From Limnoperna fortunei (lineage: Eukaryota; Mollusca; Bivalvia; Mytilida; Modiolidae): DNA of 64,000 nt. The stretch is from assembly GCA_944474755.1 (NCBI GenBank), contig OX104123.1, positions 22,283,083 through 22,347,082 of the forward strand. Reading direction: 5' to 3'. Both the position numbers and the translations under genes were made by a program. Positions within the stretch are counted from its first letter, which is position 1. Each line of letters starts with the position of its first letter. The notes beneath the pieces were generated by a model, which worked only from the letters and a program-made list of their open reading frames with translations, was not told where the DNA came from and did no database searches. Positions 35,040 through 47,650 of the stretch are shown here, piece after piece.

Positions 35040-36798
35040 AATGAACTGTTTACATCTCATATTAACCCTACATATGCAAACGCAGGTGGGGCGTAAATAT
35101 TGGTCCTGCGTAAAAAATTAAAGTTGTCATGCAGTGGTGAACAATCATTGATTTTGTCGGTCTGGCGCGGGGCGACACTAGTTGGCTTTAAAAAGTAATA
35201 TAGTCCTAGTAGTGAACATTAAATTGTGTAAAATTTTATGAAATGATGTACATAAAGTTGTATTTCGGTCAGACCTTTGTACTTTATAACCTTTTTAATA
35301 TATATATAATTCGTCAACAAAATAGTCAACAATTTACCCATTTCCAGTTCTACATGGTTTATCTCCCCTTTTACTGTTAAAAAAAACTACAGCTGTCCGT
35401 AACTAAAAGACTAAGTTATTGAAATAAATATTTGTTTTTGTATTGTTTGTCTATTTTTATTTATATCGATATGCATTAAACACTATCCAAGACTCCTTTT
35501 CGATCAAATAAAATTATTTTTAAAGACAAAACTGATTTGTCCCCATATATTTTTTATAAAAAAATAATTGCACGAATTTACACAGCATGTTTTTTGTTTG
35601 TTTGATTGGTTTGTTGTTGGTTTTTTTTTTAAATTTTTTTGCACGCTAATACAGCATTTGTTTGCAGACATCAGGTTGTGTCGTAATAAAATAGGAAATA
35701 TAAGGATGCCACTAAAGTCTTTTCTACAAAAAATAGTTGATGGTGTGACAGCTACTAGTACAGGCTTTCAACGCCAAAACGACTATGATAACTTAATCTA
35801 TATCAGGATTATTATTTTTTCAACACCGTACACGAATCTGGTAGAAAATCATACGTGGAATGATATATCTGCGACATATATTGATTGATAATTTCTAAAA
35901 TTTGACAAATCAAAATGTAGCCATTTAAGTCATATTGGTTTTAAAATCTTTTAAACACATTTCGTGACAAGTCTCATATTTATTTTGTATGTGCCATATT
36001 ACCGTTAAAAATCTGTGAAGCATGTGCTCACCTGTTTATTTTTAAAATGATACAATACACAAGTTAATTGAAATGTTTAAGAGCAATGCTTGATTAATTA
36101 TGACAGTGGACAACATTTAGGTAATGCATCGATTTAAGGTGTGACAATATACATCTGGTTAAATATCACAGGATTAAAACACTAATTAGAGGCACTGACA
36201 GAAAAATGTTGACTTTAGAATAGCAATATAGATGTAAATATTTTTACAATTTTAAGGTCAGGATGCAGTGTTCTAACCTTTTAGAACACTTAAAGGGAAT
36301 AATTGTCATTCTAAATCGGTGACAAGAAACTGAGGTATTCTCGTATTTTTGAATAGATTAGCAAGAATGCAGATAAATTTCATTTTGATACAAACATATT
36401 AAAGCATCATTTTTAAACAAGTCTCAAGTAAATCAAAACATTTTAATATTTTCATTGTGTAAGCATGAAAGGATATCCACCGTGGCTGACCAAAAAAGGT
36501 CATGGTATGTAGTGGACATAACATGATATTCCGCAGAATACAATTTTGGCGTATGGTGGTGAATTTCTCAATGAAAAAAAAGGTATATAGTGGGCAATAT
36601 AAAAAGAATGTCACCACTGTACATGTAAATAATTTTTAAAATAAAACAATGGACCTACATTTCACTAGTACATACAAGCATCCATATTTTGAGGCTTGGA
36701 TGCTAAAAACCAGCAGACTACTTTGTTTTTGAACATGTAGTACTAAACTTGATTAAGGCTACTAGCATTTCCTTATGCATGTTTTTCTTTTTAACAGA
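35040..36798. other. Possible intron, otherwise unassigned
   Basis: The sequence is AT-rich. A frame at 35568-35888 has no recognisable domain. The stretch ends in a polypyrimidine tract and AG at 36798. Confidence 0.4.
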
Positions 36799-36815
36799 AC
36801 TGGCACTATAACAGC

Positions 36816-38979
36816 ATGGCTTTTTTAAGGAGATGTAGGAGATACCATGCTATTGCAGATTCACTGGCTTTTTCAAGTGAAGATGAGGAAAACAGTTCAA
36901 ATAATACTGATAGAAGAGCTTATTGTTCTAATGCGTCTGACTTGCACAACAATTTCATAATAAATACTAGTAGCAATGCGAAGATGAAAACCCTCGAACA
37001 GACCAAGAACTTACTGATAGTAATACATTAACAGGTTCAGAGTCTGAAAGTGAATACAATAATGATTTAGGTGCAAGTTCATCTGATAGCTCTAGCCCTG
37101 ATATTGTAAAAGATCTAGCAGGATGGGCAAATAAAAATGGATGCACACGCTCCTCGTTAAATGAATTGCTATAAATATTGAGAAGACAGGGTCTAAGAGT
37201 GCCAAAAGACGCACGTTCTCTTCTACAAACTCCCCGTGAAATAGATGTTGTAAAGAAGTTAGGTGGTGACTATCTATATTTAAGCATAGAAAGTGGTATT
37301 CTAAAAGTATTATCGAAAAATGAGAAACAATTCTCTTAAAATAATCGTAATGAAGTTTTATTGACTTTAAATGTTGATGGAATGCCTTTATTTAAATCTT
37401 CAAAGGTTCAGATGTGGCCAATATTGTGTGCTGTAGAACAGTTTGAGCCTTTTGTTGTTGCTTTTTACTGCGGGAACTCTAAACCAAACTCTGTTTCTGG
37501 ATACTTTGAAGATTTTTTGCCTGAATTGCGAGGAATTTTTAATGATGGTATATTTTTAGACAAACATTTTAAAGTATCAGTCAAAGCGTTCGTGTGTGAT
37601 GCACCATCAAGATCGTTTTTGAAATGCACTAAAGGACACAATGCCAATTATGCATGAGAAAGATGTGTTATTAGGGGAAAATGGGAAGGACGAGTTATCT
37701 TTGGAATCTCAAATATTGATGAAATACCAGCATTAAGATCTGAAACTTCTTTTAATAACTTTGAGTACAAGGACCACCAAATTGAAATGTCACCATTAAT
37801 AGGTTCTGGAATATCTTGTATCAAATTATTTCCTCTAGAGTATATGCACCTAGTTCGTCTTGGTGTTGTGAAGCGTATATTAATTATTTCTAAGACTGGC
37901 CCACGTAAATGCAGATTTTTACACCCAACAATTGGAACGTCTTTCTGAGATTGATTGATTGCCTTGAATGATAAAATGCCGCGAGAGTTTGCTCGTCAAC
38001 CATGTTCACTTGTTTACCTGGATAGATGGAAAGCTAAAGAATTCAGACAGTTTTTACTGTACACAGGACCTTTAGTATTACGAACAATTATTACCAGGCA
38101 TTTGTATGAACATTTTTTGTCGTTAACTGTAGCGATGTCTATTCTTCTTCATAATGACAATAATTTCAGAAATGAACATATTGCATATGCTCGACTTTTG
38201 GTATATTTTGTAAAAACTTCTGAAATGATGTTTGGCGAAACATTTGTTTCCTACAATGTGCACTCGTTAATTTATATTGCTGATGATGTTGAAAACTTTG
38301 GAACATCCCTTAACCATCTCTCTGCATTCCAATTTGAAAATCATTTACAGAAGTTAATGAAAACAGTGAGAAAAGCACACAAACTGTAGCAATGTCTATT
38401 CTTCTTCATAATGACAATAATTTCAGAAATGAACATATTGCATATGCTCGACTTTTGGTATATTTTGTAAAAACTTCTGAAATGATGTTTGGCGAAACAT
38501 TTGTTTCCTACAGTGTGCACTCGTAAATTTATATTGCTGTTGATGTTGAAAACTTTGGAACATCCCTTAACCATCTCTCTGCATTCCAATTTGAAAATCA
38601 TTTACAGAAGTTAATGAAAACAGTGAGAAAAGCACACAATCCAATTGCCCAAGCAACAAAGAGAATACAAGAAATGGAAAAAACAAGTTGTAGACATGTT
38701 CCTCGAAAGCTACACATTCGTGTCTCTAGTCAGCAAAAGGACAGTTGTTTTTTACTGAAAAACAAAAAGATAGCCATTGGTAAAGAAGGAAGAGAAAACA
38801 ACTGTTATGTGTGTGATGTGCTTAGTTTATTTCATCTTGACAACTTTTTTCAGAGTTCCTTAGACTCAAAGCATTTGCACAGTGGTATTTTTAAGAAAAA
38901 TAATCTTCATTTTAAGAGAATGTTGGTGGAATATGATGACTTTCAAAATAAGTTAAGTTTGTCTACCCTATGCGCCTGA
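36816..38979 (+). pseudogene. Tnp2-like (CACTA/EnSpm-type) transposase, decayed
   Basis: The ATG at 36816 follows a good splice acceptor. An acidic Ser-rich N-terminus changes frame near 37020. Then come LAGWANKNGCTRSSLNELL, a TAA, 'DARSLLQTPRE', a TAA near 37338 and the conserved core NVDGMPLFKSSKVQMWPIL, KVSVKAFVCDAPSRSFLK, a TGA at 37655-37657, LFPLEYMHLVRLGVVKRIL, more stops, and then the C-terminal region SLVYLDRWKAKEFRQFLLYT, FVSYNVHSLIYIADDV and AFQFENHLQKL. This order (DG..PF.SS..WP, then a DUF4218-like tail) matches animal relatives of the plant Tnp2 transposase. Such enzymes cut and join CACTA elements. A 257-bp duplication and at least four stops make it inactive. Confidence 0.7.
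38123..38636 (+). repeat. 257-bp tandem duplication inside transposase
   Basis: The block from 'actgtagcgatgtctattc' (about 38126) to 'gagaaaagcacacaa' is repeated at an offset of 257 bases with only a few differences. It duplicates the NVHSLIYIADDV...FENHLQKL coding segment. The second copy has an added stop (tcgtaaatt). Confidence 0.88.
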
Positions 38980-39496
38980 ATATGGATATAATGGATACTT
39001 GGTGCTACCTATGCTACATGGGATGGAAAGATGGTGGCCTAAATTTCATGTAGGTTGAAACTCAAGTTGTATTAAGGCATGTACATGTGTATGATTATTT
39101 AACATGTTTACTAACAGTATTTTGCAAAATTATATGTATCAACTCTGTAACTTGCATGTACATGGACCCGAAATGATCCAAATCATATCTTGACCCAGTT
39201 TCAATCAAATTATTATGCAAATCCTACATGTATATGTATATTTGCCTACTAGGGGTGTAACGATTCCATCTTCTCTTGATCCGATGCGGATCATGATACT
39301 CTGACTCGATGGTTGCTACTTGTTGCTTTTATTATAGACTTGTTACTCTACACTATGCATTTCTGTAATTTTTCCTGTTTAGTTGGAATGGTTACTACTT
39401 GTTGCTTGTATTACCATGAATTTTTTTTAAAATTATATTAATATCATGTCAATGATTACATTTTTACTAATTTTTATCATCAATTTTGTAGGGTAC

Positions 39497-39672
39497 CAAT
39501 GACTAAAATTTGGTGTATGGCAGTTTGGAAAGAGGGAGAACAGGAGATAGAAGAGGTGAAACCATCCAGTTGGATAATGAACAAGAAGGTTCATTGGCCT
39601 AAAGTTCAGGAGCAATAAAGGCAATAAGAGAGAGATGGGCCCCATGTGATGACTGGCAACAGTTTAATTTGT
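39497..39672 (+). pseudogene. DUF4806-type protein, candidate exon 1
   Basis: The frame from the ATG at 39500 reads TKIWCMAVWKEGEQEIEEV then KPSSWIMNKKVHWPK. It stops, and an adjacent frame continues AIRERWAPCDDWQQF up to a ccg|gtatgtg donor. A 'V.VVPSSW....WP.......I.....P...W' opening is typical of the N-terminus of animal DUF4806-type proteins. The exon is broken by one small indel. It lies just downstream of, and in line with, the transposase. Confidence 0.45.
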
Positions 39673-40036
39673 TAAAAATTAAAATTTCAACCGGTATGTG
39701 TTGATTAATTTGAAGTGTATATAATTATGTTTCAGTTATCAAATATATATTTTAAGAAAAACAAACTATAAAGGAAGGAAAATGTTAAAAATCTGAAAAA
39801 AGTCAAAATCAGTATCATATTATAGACACTGAAGACAACAACAAGAAAATACTTTACAACTACATTGTAATTGCAAACTCATACAGAAACGAAAATAAAA
39901 TCAGTAACTGTGATAGCCAATGATTGTATACATGTACCATTGTTATTAATCAATTATAATATTAATTGATGTACATTTGTAAGTGTATGTCACAATCTTG
40001 TATACATGTATATAAAATAAATATTTTGTGTAGACA

Positions 40037-40132
40037 ACAAAAAAGAATGTGATGTTTTCAATGAAACGACGACAACAGAAACAGAGGAGGAGGAAGAGGA
40101 GGAATCAACTACCTGTTTTAAAAAAAGATAAA
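40037..40132 (+). pseudogene. Candidate exon 2, acidic tract
   Basis: A 'tttgtgtag' acceptor precedes an open stretch reading DNKKECDVFNETTTETEEEE... with seven Glu in a row. It then meets a TAA after FKKR. It is consistent with a linker exon of the gene above. It has no domain of its own. Confidence 0.35.
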
Positions 40133-40960
40133 GAAACAAAAACTATGGATCTGATTTCCAAACAGGTACAGGTACATGTATGTCCTTTTTTATAACCTTT
40201 TCTCTCGGCATTTTACAATTCATACTTTTTTCTAACCTTTTCTCAGCATTTTACAATTCATTAAAAGTTTCAAGTGTTAGCATGCCTTGGAAGGCTTTTC
40301 ACTTACAGATGTGAAGTTACATGAGTGATTTTTGTGGTCTGCTTTATTGTAACTAAACCTTATATACATGCATAACATGAACATGATGTACAGTTCTTTC
40401 ATTTTTTTCATAACAATGTAGCAAAAAAACAATCAATACCTGTTTTATCGTTACACCGTGTCGACTGTAGACTGGTTGAAAAATTTATTTTCCTTTCATT
40501 TTGTTCAAGTTGGTAAACATTGAGATAGATGTTATATTATTTTACTTAGCAGATGAAGGTAAATCAGACAAAAGTAAAACTGGGAACTGTGTCCAACCAC
40601 CATCACCGCCTCCACCATTTATAGCTAGTAGTATGAATGTAACTGTTGATGTTCATAAGAATGTTTTGTGTTTGTTTGATATTTTGTTACGCTCATCATA
40701 AACACAACCATTTTTTTAAATAATACTAATAGCTAAAAAATAAAGCAGATCTAACTTTATATAGTTATTTTATTTAAGATCAATTTACCGAAAAATTCAC
40801 AAAAGTACCAGCCAAATGTAGGGCAAAGTTTAAAACGGAGAAAGCGTCAAAATTGTATCATTTTAAATTGTTTGCATGTAAAAATGCATCGTTTCTGTAA
40901 TAGTGTTCTGCAAATATTTTTTTTCAAATGAGTAGGTGTTCATTTAATCTTTATTTAACA

Positions 40961-41381
40961 GGTCAAAGTCAAAGATCTTCATGTAACCCCATGTACCAAG
41001 GGTTATCACTGTCAAGATAAAGATCTAGTTCATGCAGATCTCCCACCCAGCCTCCAAGGCATATAACTACTTCAGCAAGACCTCCTAGAAGGTCTCCAAG
41101 CTTAATTCCAAGACATCCAAGATCGAGAAGGACTCCAAGCGTAAGTCGAAGATATGCAAGATCTAGATCAAGATCTCGTACAAGTAGGTCTCCAAGCTTG
41201 AGTCCTTTAGACATCCTGGATCAAGATTTTATACTGGACATAGAAGTAGAAGGTCAAGATCAAGGTCCCACAGACGATCTCCAACGTCATGGAGACATCA
41301 GAGATCAAGGTCTCACAATCCTCCTACGCCAGCACTACAGGAGCCTGTCTTACAGGGATATCCAATGTCTGAAGGAAGTGA
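40961..41381 (+). pseudogene. Candidate Ser/Arg-rich exon
   Basis: After a 'atttaacag' acceptor, two plus frames together give a long Ser/Arg-rich segment (RRSPSLIPRHPRSRRTPSVS, then SRSRSRTSRSPSLS and, after a one-base shift near 41200, HRSRRSRSRSHRRSPTSW). It ends near a gag|gtttt donor-like site. SR-like tracts are found in splicing-associated proteins. Here the tract sits inside an apparent transposon gene. It is decayed. Confidence 0.45.
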
Positions 41382-41621
41382 GGTTTTGCATTTTTTTTAA
41401 CTTAACGTGTAATAATACTGGCATTTTTCTAGTCACATGTGTTTTTTCATATATTTAACAGAAAAATGTATCAACATACTTTACCAAAAAACATAATTTA
41501 GTGGCGAGGCAATTAGAATGTTCTTTTTGCTGTATGTCTTAACATGGTTACAAGAAGATATGTTAAAATTGCCTGAAAAGATTCAGATGCCTTTGACAAA
41601 TAACTACTGTTTTCTTTATAG

Positions 41622-41815
41622 GATTTAAGAAGAGGACAATATATCTTTTGACAGAGATTAAAGACCAGTTAACGAAACTGTCTAATGGGAGTTGTTCAGC
41701 TGGCTCTTTAAATGATGATCCTCATCCTGTCCAAAATATAGAAAGGAACGAGAGTCTGGATGATTTTAAACTCTTAGATGAAATGCTGAAAGACAGTAAC
41801 GAATTAAAGCAATAT
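41622..41815 (+). pseudogene. Candidate DUF4806-domain exon
   Basis: It is bounded by 'tttctttatag' and 'caatat|gtaagt', both near-consensus splice sites. The single open frame reads FKKRTIYLLTEIKDQLTKLS and ends SLDDFKLLDEMLKDSNELKQY. The layout, a helical 'L..I..QL..L' segment and then a '.LD.FK.LDE.L.D...L..Y' segment, fits the start of the DUF4806 domain. Later exons are not found before the Gypsy element, which may have displaced them. Confidence 0.5.
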
Positions 41816-41919
41816 GTAAGTTCATTATTGTGTTGCAAAACAACTTATAGGGGTCCACACATCCATCTGTATTGTCATGTAGTGTCGCAGTTTTCTGTGA
41901 AAGTACATGTGTAAGAGTC

Positions 41920-42500
41920 TTGATATATTTTGTCATGTAGCTTCATCTTGCAGTACTTTTCAGTGAAATTCAGTTTCATGCCCATAACTTACCCACTTTC
42001 TGTTTAACAAATATTTGAAAATTCAGGCTGTCACCTTTTTTAATCATATGCAAATAATTGAAGTACTGGCAATTGGTAAATGTGTGTACTCCAATGCATA
42101 TTGTTAAATTAGAAATAATTTGAAGCAGTGTGATGATAGAATTTTTCATCAAAATATGTTTGAGTAAAGATTGTATATTTCAAGTTTAAATCAAGAATGC
42201 ACAGGTCAAGAACTTGATGGTTAGTGAACTTAGTGGACTGTTAAAGTAAATAGCTAGGTAATCATATTTTATGTAATTTTTAAGATTAACATGTTTAAAT
42301 GACCAAAAGTCTCACGGTCAATTATTTACTTGTTTGTAATTTTTATTTGTTTAGCAGTGAAAAGTTGGATAAGATGTTTGACCAAGTTGTAGAATATTAG
42401 CGATACACAAATGTGTATCCAACAACAAAAACTAAAGGTCTTTTGAAGGGAAATTAGTTATATAATTTTGGAAATTTTCTGTAAATGAATTAGATTCAAA
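41920..42500. other. Unassigned DNA before the Gypsy element
   Basis: The stretch is AT-rich and noncoding. It may include the start of a 5' LTR, but no matching 3' LTR exists in the window to define it. Confidence 0.4.
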
Positions 42501-42593
42501 CTGTATCGATCTTCACGCTTGTACTACAGAAACGAGGTACAATTTTCCTATAAAAAGGACGTAAACCGATTGCCGAACACTTTGGTGTTACGG

Positions 42594-42601
42594 TATAAAA
42601 G
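42594..42601 (+). promoter_or_regulatory. TATA-like box in presumed 5' LTR
   Basis: The word tataaaag lies about 210 bases before the presumed primer-binding site, where an LTR promoter is expected. It is supported by position only. Confidence 0.35.
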
Positions 42602-42812
42602 TGTTCAAGAACAACCTCGTTCTCTTTATACAGGTTTATCCTCTGCTAGTTCCTCCCACCCAAAGCTGATCAGCAAGATTATCAGTTCCGCAGAGCTGAT
42701 AACCGGTGGAGCCAACACTAACATATTAAACGTGAACCATTAACACGTTTTACTACAAAGTTCACTACAACTTTCCATTACAACATTTCATCACAACTTT
42801 TCATTACAAATT

Positions 42813-42830
42813 TGGTGGAGAATCATAAGG
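42813..42830 (+). promoter_or_regulatory. Possible tRNA primer-binding site
   Basis: A TGG-initial word (tggtggagaatcataagg) just after an A-rich LTR-like end could pair with a tRNA 3' CCA end. The tRNA species is not identified. Confidence 0.35.
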
Positions 42831-42936
42831 TCCTATATTAATTATGGCAAATAGCGGTTCAATCCCATCTAACTACTCAAGCCATGACTACTTTCTCCGT
42901 GGTAGGGAGCATTAGAAGAAGTCAACGGACACCGAT

Positions 42937-43882
42937 TTGACAACAAAAGGGTATACAGAAACCCCCGCTAGGACTTTGGAAATGCCGGTTCTACAGCAAC
43001 AACAACCTGAACAGCAACCACAACAAATGGCACAACCAAAATGCGGTCGGGAATATCTATCTCAAACCGTTCAGTGGGAAGGACCAAAGTCCAGTTTATT
43101 TGTGGACGCTATTCATTCAGTACTGCACACTGCTGAAAATGTCAGATGAGATGGTGGCCTTCTTTCCCCTGGCAATTGGAGAACTGGTCACCGAGTGGTA
43201 CATGGAGCTGCCGGCTGCCATCCGGAATCATTTAGGCCGTCTTAAGGAAGCTTTCGTCAAGAGGTTCCGAAAGACGAATGTGGAGTATAGTCTGCATAAC
43301 ATCAAACAATCTGCGGACGAATCAGTCGAAGACTATATTTTACGGATCCGGAGGCAAACTCGGGACAGTGAAATTCCGGAGAGCCTACTAGTCGGAATGA
43401 TGGTTGGTGGGCTGAAACCAGACCTCGTTTCCATCGTGATGCCACAGCTGCCGATATCCATGGAACAGTTCCGGTTCCAAGCCACCCTGGCTGAGAAAAC
43501 AGTTGCCATGACGACGACAAAGCCCATCGCGGAACTGTCAGCTCAGATGGCCAGTATTGCAGCTGTGGAGGATAGGATTATCAACATGTTATCCGACAAG
43601 CTGAATGCGAGCGTAGCCGCTATCACCTCATCAAAAGACCAGCAACAACCCCGATTGCACGAACACGGATATAGGCACGACAATCGTAGCTACAGACCCC
43701 CACGGCAGTCACAACAACAGCACCAACAGACACAACCAACTTCATGTGCGGGATGTGGTAGGTACTGTTTAAATAGACAGTCATGTCCTGCATTAAATGC
43801 AACTTGTAGATACTGCAAAATTAAAGGGCACTATGAAAGAGTTTGTAGAAAAGCTAAGAGACATAATCAGAATGCAGTTTAA
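42937..43882 (+). pseudogene. Gypsy gag, frameshifted
   Basis: The structural protein is in two overlapping frames (42937-43149 and 43100-43882), with a frameshift near 43140. The first part is Gln/Pro-rich. The second carries the capsid-like helical region and ends in a CCHC knuckle, CRYCKIKGHYERVC, preceded by a Cys-rich CAGCGRYC segment without the expected His. Gag packages the element RNA. The break disables this copy. Confidence 0.8.
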
Positions 43883-43967
43883 TTACAATCAAAAATAGGA
43901 ATTCGACGAGCCTGTCTTCGGGAAAAATCTCAAGGACGGGCACAATGGAAAAGTTGCTAAAATCAAT

Positions 43968-44430
43968 TTGGCTACAATTTTACATAAAAACACAACACGC
44001 GTGTCGATTAATGGAATACACACGAATGCACTAGTCGATACTGGAGCAGATATTTCATGCGTTTATCAATCGTGTCTACAAAAAGTAATGTTAAATCGTC
44101 CAACCCTTCACAAATCTCATATTGTTTCAATCCTAGGAGTAGGACAGCAACGTTTAAAAGTCTTAGGGAAAATAAACTATTAGAATTAATGGTACTTGTT
44201 TTAATTTTGATTTTCATGTAATAGACAGCTTACCACATTCAGTTATAATGGGCGTCGATTTTCTAGAATGTAACAATGTTGCTATAAATTTGGTGAATAA
44301 ATCGATGCATTTATCTGAACACAATGCTAAAGTATGTTTACTTGAGACTAATTCAGGGTTAGCAAGGTGTTTTCAATCATGCTCGCTTCCAGTACACTCC
44401 GAAACTGAGATCCCTGTTCATATATCCTGA
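43968..44430 (+). pseudogene. Gypsy aspartic protease region, broken
   Basis: The catalytic triad motif appears as ALVDTGADIS, with the Asp codon at about 44037. The frame stops near 44183. The downstream protease part resumes in another frame from 44248 (MGVDFLECN) and ends at a TGA at 44428-44430. The enzyme would process the Gag-Pol polyprotein. Confidence 0.8.
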
Positions 44431-44451
44431 CGAATACAAGGTGAGCAAGTC

Positions 44452-46358
44452 ATGTTAGAACCTATCCCGAAATTGTACGAGTCACAGATAATGGCTGCCA
44501 GATATCTTGTAACAGTTGATCAAGGTAAGTCAATTTTTAGACTTATTAATCCAACCGATACACCGATTACGTTACGGAGACACCAGATAGTAGCAACAGT
44601 AAAGGACATTGACACACGTACTACACAAACGTTAGGTTTAAAAGGCAGTAAGTTTGTAGGCACAATAGAATGCAAACATAATACTAAGAATAAATTAACA
44701 TTTGACCTCAACGATGCTGACCTATCAAGACAACAAAGAGACCAACTATACGACTTTTTGCATTGCCATCGGAAAGTATTCGCAACATCGTTAAACGAGT
44801 TAGGCGTCACTGACAAATATTTCTATAAAATCGAAACAAACGATGCACCACCAGTACGCATGCCTTTTTACCGACAACCGCAACACATTCAAAAGGAAAT
44901 GGAAAAACAGGTTGATGAAATGTTGGAAAACAAAATCATTATGCCGTCTACGTCAGCGTGGCATAGTCCAGTGGTTATGGTACGCAAGAAAAGAGGAGAG
45001 TACAGATTTGAAGTAGACTATAGGAAACTCAATAAAATCACTCAACCATTTCTTTTCCACTACCGAGACCAGAGTGCGTATTTGATGCAATTGGTGCAGC
45101 GAAAGCACGCTTATTTTCAGTTTTAGATTTAGCTTCTGGATTCTGGCAAATCCCAATGGACCCTGAAACCACACAAGGCGGCATTCATCACACAGTCAGG
45201 TATTTACGAATGGCTTCGCTTACCATTTGGATTGTCAAACTCTCCTTCATCTTTTTCTATGGTCATGTCTCAAGTGTTACGATCGATGAACTGGAAGTAT
45301 GTACTTTGTTATGTCGACGACATTCTTGTCTTTAGTAAAGATTTTTCTGAACATCTCCATCATCTCGAACAAGTATTCAGCAGTTTATTGAAAGCAATCC
45401 TAACACTTAAACCGTCGAAATGTAAATTTGCTGTAAGACAAGTTAAGTACTTAGGTCATATTATTTCTAAGGATGGCGTCAAAGTAGATCCAGAGAAAAC
45501 ATCAGCGGTACGCACAATTCCGGTGCCCAAAAACCCACAAGAAGTCGGTCTTTCCTGGGACTATGCAATTTTTATAGAAAGTTCGTAAAGTCTTATTCAA
45601 AAATAGCAGCTCAACTCACAGCACTGTTGAAAAAGGAAGAACTTTTCCAATGGAGTAGCGAATGTCAACACGCCTTCGAAACATTGAAAAACAAGCTAGG
45701 CTCAGCTCCAATTTTGGCTTATGCGGAGATGGATAAGACGTTCACCTTGACATGTGACGCTTCAGACAAGGCCAGTGGATACATATTGAGTCAGAACAGA
45801 TCACGAGTTATAGCATACGAAGGTAGGTCATTAAGTGCGACAGAACGAAGTTATCATACCACGGAAAAGGAATGCCTAGCAATTAAAATGGTATAAAAAG
45901 TAATGACACATACTTGTCACATAATAAATTTATTATATCCACAGATCATTAAGCTTGGTGCTGGCTACAAAATACGTAGGTTACTTCGCTGGGCAATGGC
46001 GTTACAACATTACACCTTTGAAGTTCAACACATAAAAGGTACTTTGAACACCGTTGCAGATGCACTTAGTCGACGTCTCTATCCAGAGAACCACCCTGAC
46101 CAGGACAAAATGGACGATGGTCCAAAAGAGGCGGATGTTCTACCGTTGACCGAACAGCTACTACTTCGTACCGAAGTACATTTCTTTTATGATAATGACC
46201 CATCTACTGTAGTGGCAACGCTACAGGATACCAACATTACACAACCAATCGAAAACCGAGATGATATTAGTAAGTTGCAGAAGGAATGTGCTGATTTTAA
46301 AAACATCAAAGACGAACGAAAAAGGCCAACGTTGAGGACAGACATCATCAACAATTAA
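44452..46358 (+). pseudogene. Gypsy reverse transcriptase and RNase H, broken
   Basis: The RT fingers are in the 44452-45126 frame (DEMLENKIIMPSTSAWHSPV, DYRKLNKIT). A frameshift near 45050 moves the LDLASGFWQIP catalytic block into another frame. The frame from 45232 carries YVDD, near 45310. Another shift occurs near 45560. RNase H follows in 45627-45896 (LTCDASDKASG and TTEKECLAI), with a TAA at 45894. The DALSR end of RNase H is near 46070. These domains copy RNA to DNA and remove the template. At least three lesions prevent function. Confidence 0.88.
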
Positions 46359-46387
46359 CGTTGCCTAAAGTCCTTAGAGATTGAGCC

Positions 46388-47650
46388 TTGTTAGCGTATC
46401 ATGACAGTCAAGCCGGAGGCGCCCACTTATCGAATAAACGGGTGTACGAATCATTACGACTAAAATACTATTGGCCAAAGATGCACCAACAAGTAGACGA
46501 TTATATACAGTCATGTGACAGATGCCAAAGAATAAAGACTAGAAATAAAAACCAAAAAGCACCCTTAACACCAATGCCTGTTGTGGATTCCTTTGAAAGA
46601 TGGCATATTGATATTTTGGAGCTCACTCAGACAAAAGACGGGTTTAGATATGTATTGCTAGTTGTTGATAGCTTCTCTAGATGGTCTGAAGCGTTTGCTT
46701 TAAAAACACAAGACGCGACAGTAATTGCTAAAGTTTTATATTCGGAAATATTTACAAGGTATGGCGCAACTAAAATTTTGCTTTCTGATCGTGGGCAAGC
46801 ATTTATGTCAAAATTAGTTAACGCATTATGCGAAATATTTCAGGTTAAGCGCCATTACACATCATCATACCACCCACAAACAAACTCAACAGTTGAACGT
46901 CAAATTTCTACCTTAGCACAATGCTTGAGAGCATATTGTAGTAAAGACCATAACACGTGGCCTCAACTATTACCTGGAATAATGATGGCGTTTAGAATGT
47001 CACCGTCAACCGAATCAACAGAATATTCACCATTTTATCTACTTTTTGGAAAAGAAATGAACTTACCGTTTGACGTAGCAGTAGAACCTAAAGAAAGTAT
47101 GGGTAAAGAAGCCACAAACCACATAAACGAGGTGACTGACAAGTTAAAAATTGCAAAAGATATAGCCACGGAAAACGTAAAACTGCATCAACAGAAAAAT
47201 AAAGAACATTACGACAAGAAAACGAAAGAACCATAATTCCGAGTGGGACAAAAAGTATTGTTGCGAGTGTATAAAATACCAACAGGACTTTCCCGAAAAT
47301 TTCAGGACAAGTCAGAGGGTCCATATTTAATCACAGATCTTGGACTAAATCATAAGTACAGGTTAGTCAATTGTGAAACACGAAAACCTATTAAATCCTT
47401 GATTAACACACAACACTTAAGATTGTATCATGATACTAGACCATACCGTCGACAAAGTGATGATGAGGCAAGACGGGAAACCACTTTAGAAAAGACTGGA
47501 ACAAACACTGGGAAGGAAATGACAGACAAGACCGAAACACAGGATGCACCGGACACTGAGCGAGAAGTTGAACAAGATCCTCGACCGGAAAATGGGCAGA
47601 CGGTTCACCTCCATCATGGGAACCGATCGAAAATATTGGCGAAAAACTAA
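46388..47650 (+). pseudogene. Gypsy integrase, nearly intact
   Basis: The 46388-47236 frame (282 residues) has the HHCC zinc domain (H5, H13, C43, C46) and the DDE core (D75 in WHIDI, D134 in LLSDRG, E170 in STVE). A single TAA at 47234-47236 separates it from an in-frame continuation (47243-47650). That part holds the C-terminal VGQKVLLR...GPYLI...YRL module, then an acidic hydrophilic tail. Integrase inserts the DNA copy into the genome. Apart from that stop and the lost start region, this is the best-kept part of the element. Confidence 0.88.

Noticed and set aside
35568..35888. 106-residue frame in the presumed intron
   Set aside because: The N-terminal part is a T-rich hydrophobic run. 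There is no recognisable domain and it lies between a donor and an acceptor that fit the transposase gene.
42400..42812. A complete 5' LTR with defined ends
   Set aside because: No second copy lies downstream of the Gypsy genes, so LTR boundaries cannot be set from this window.
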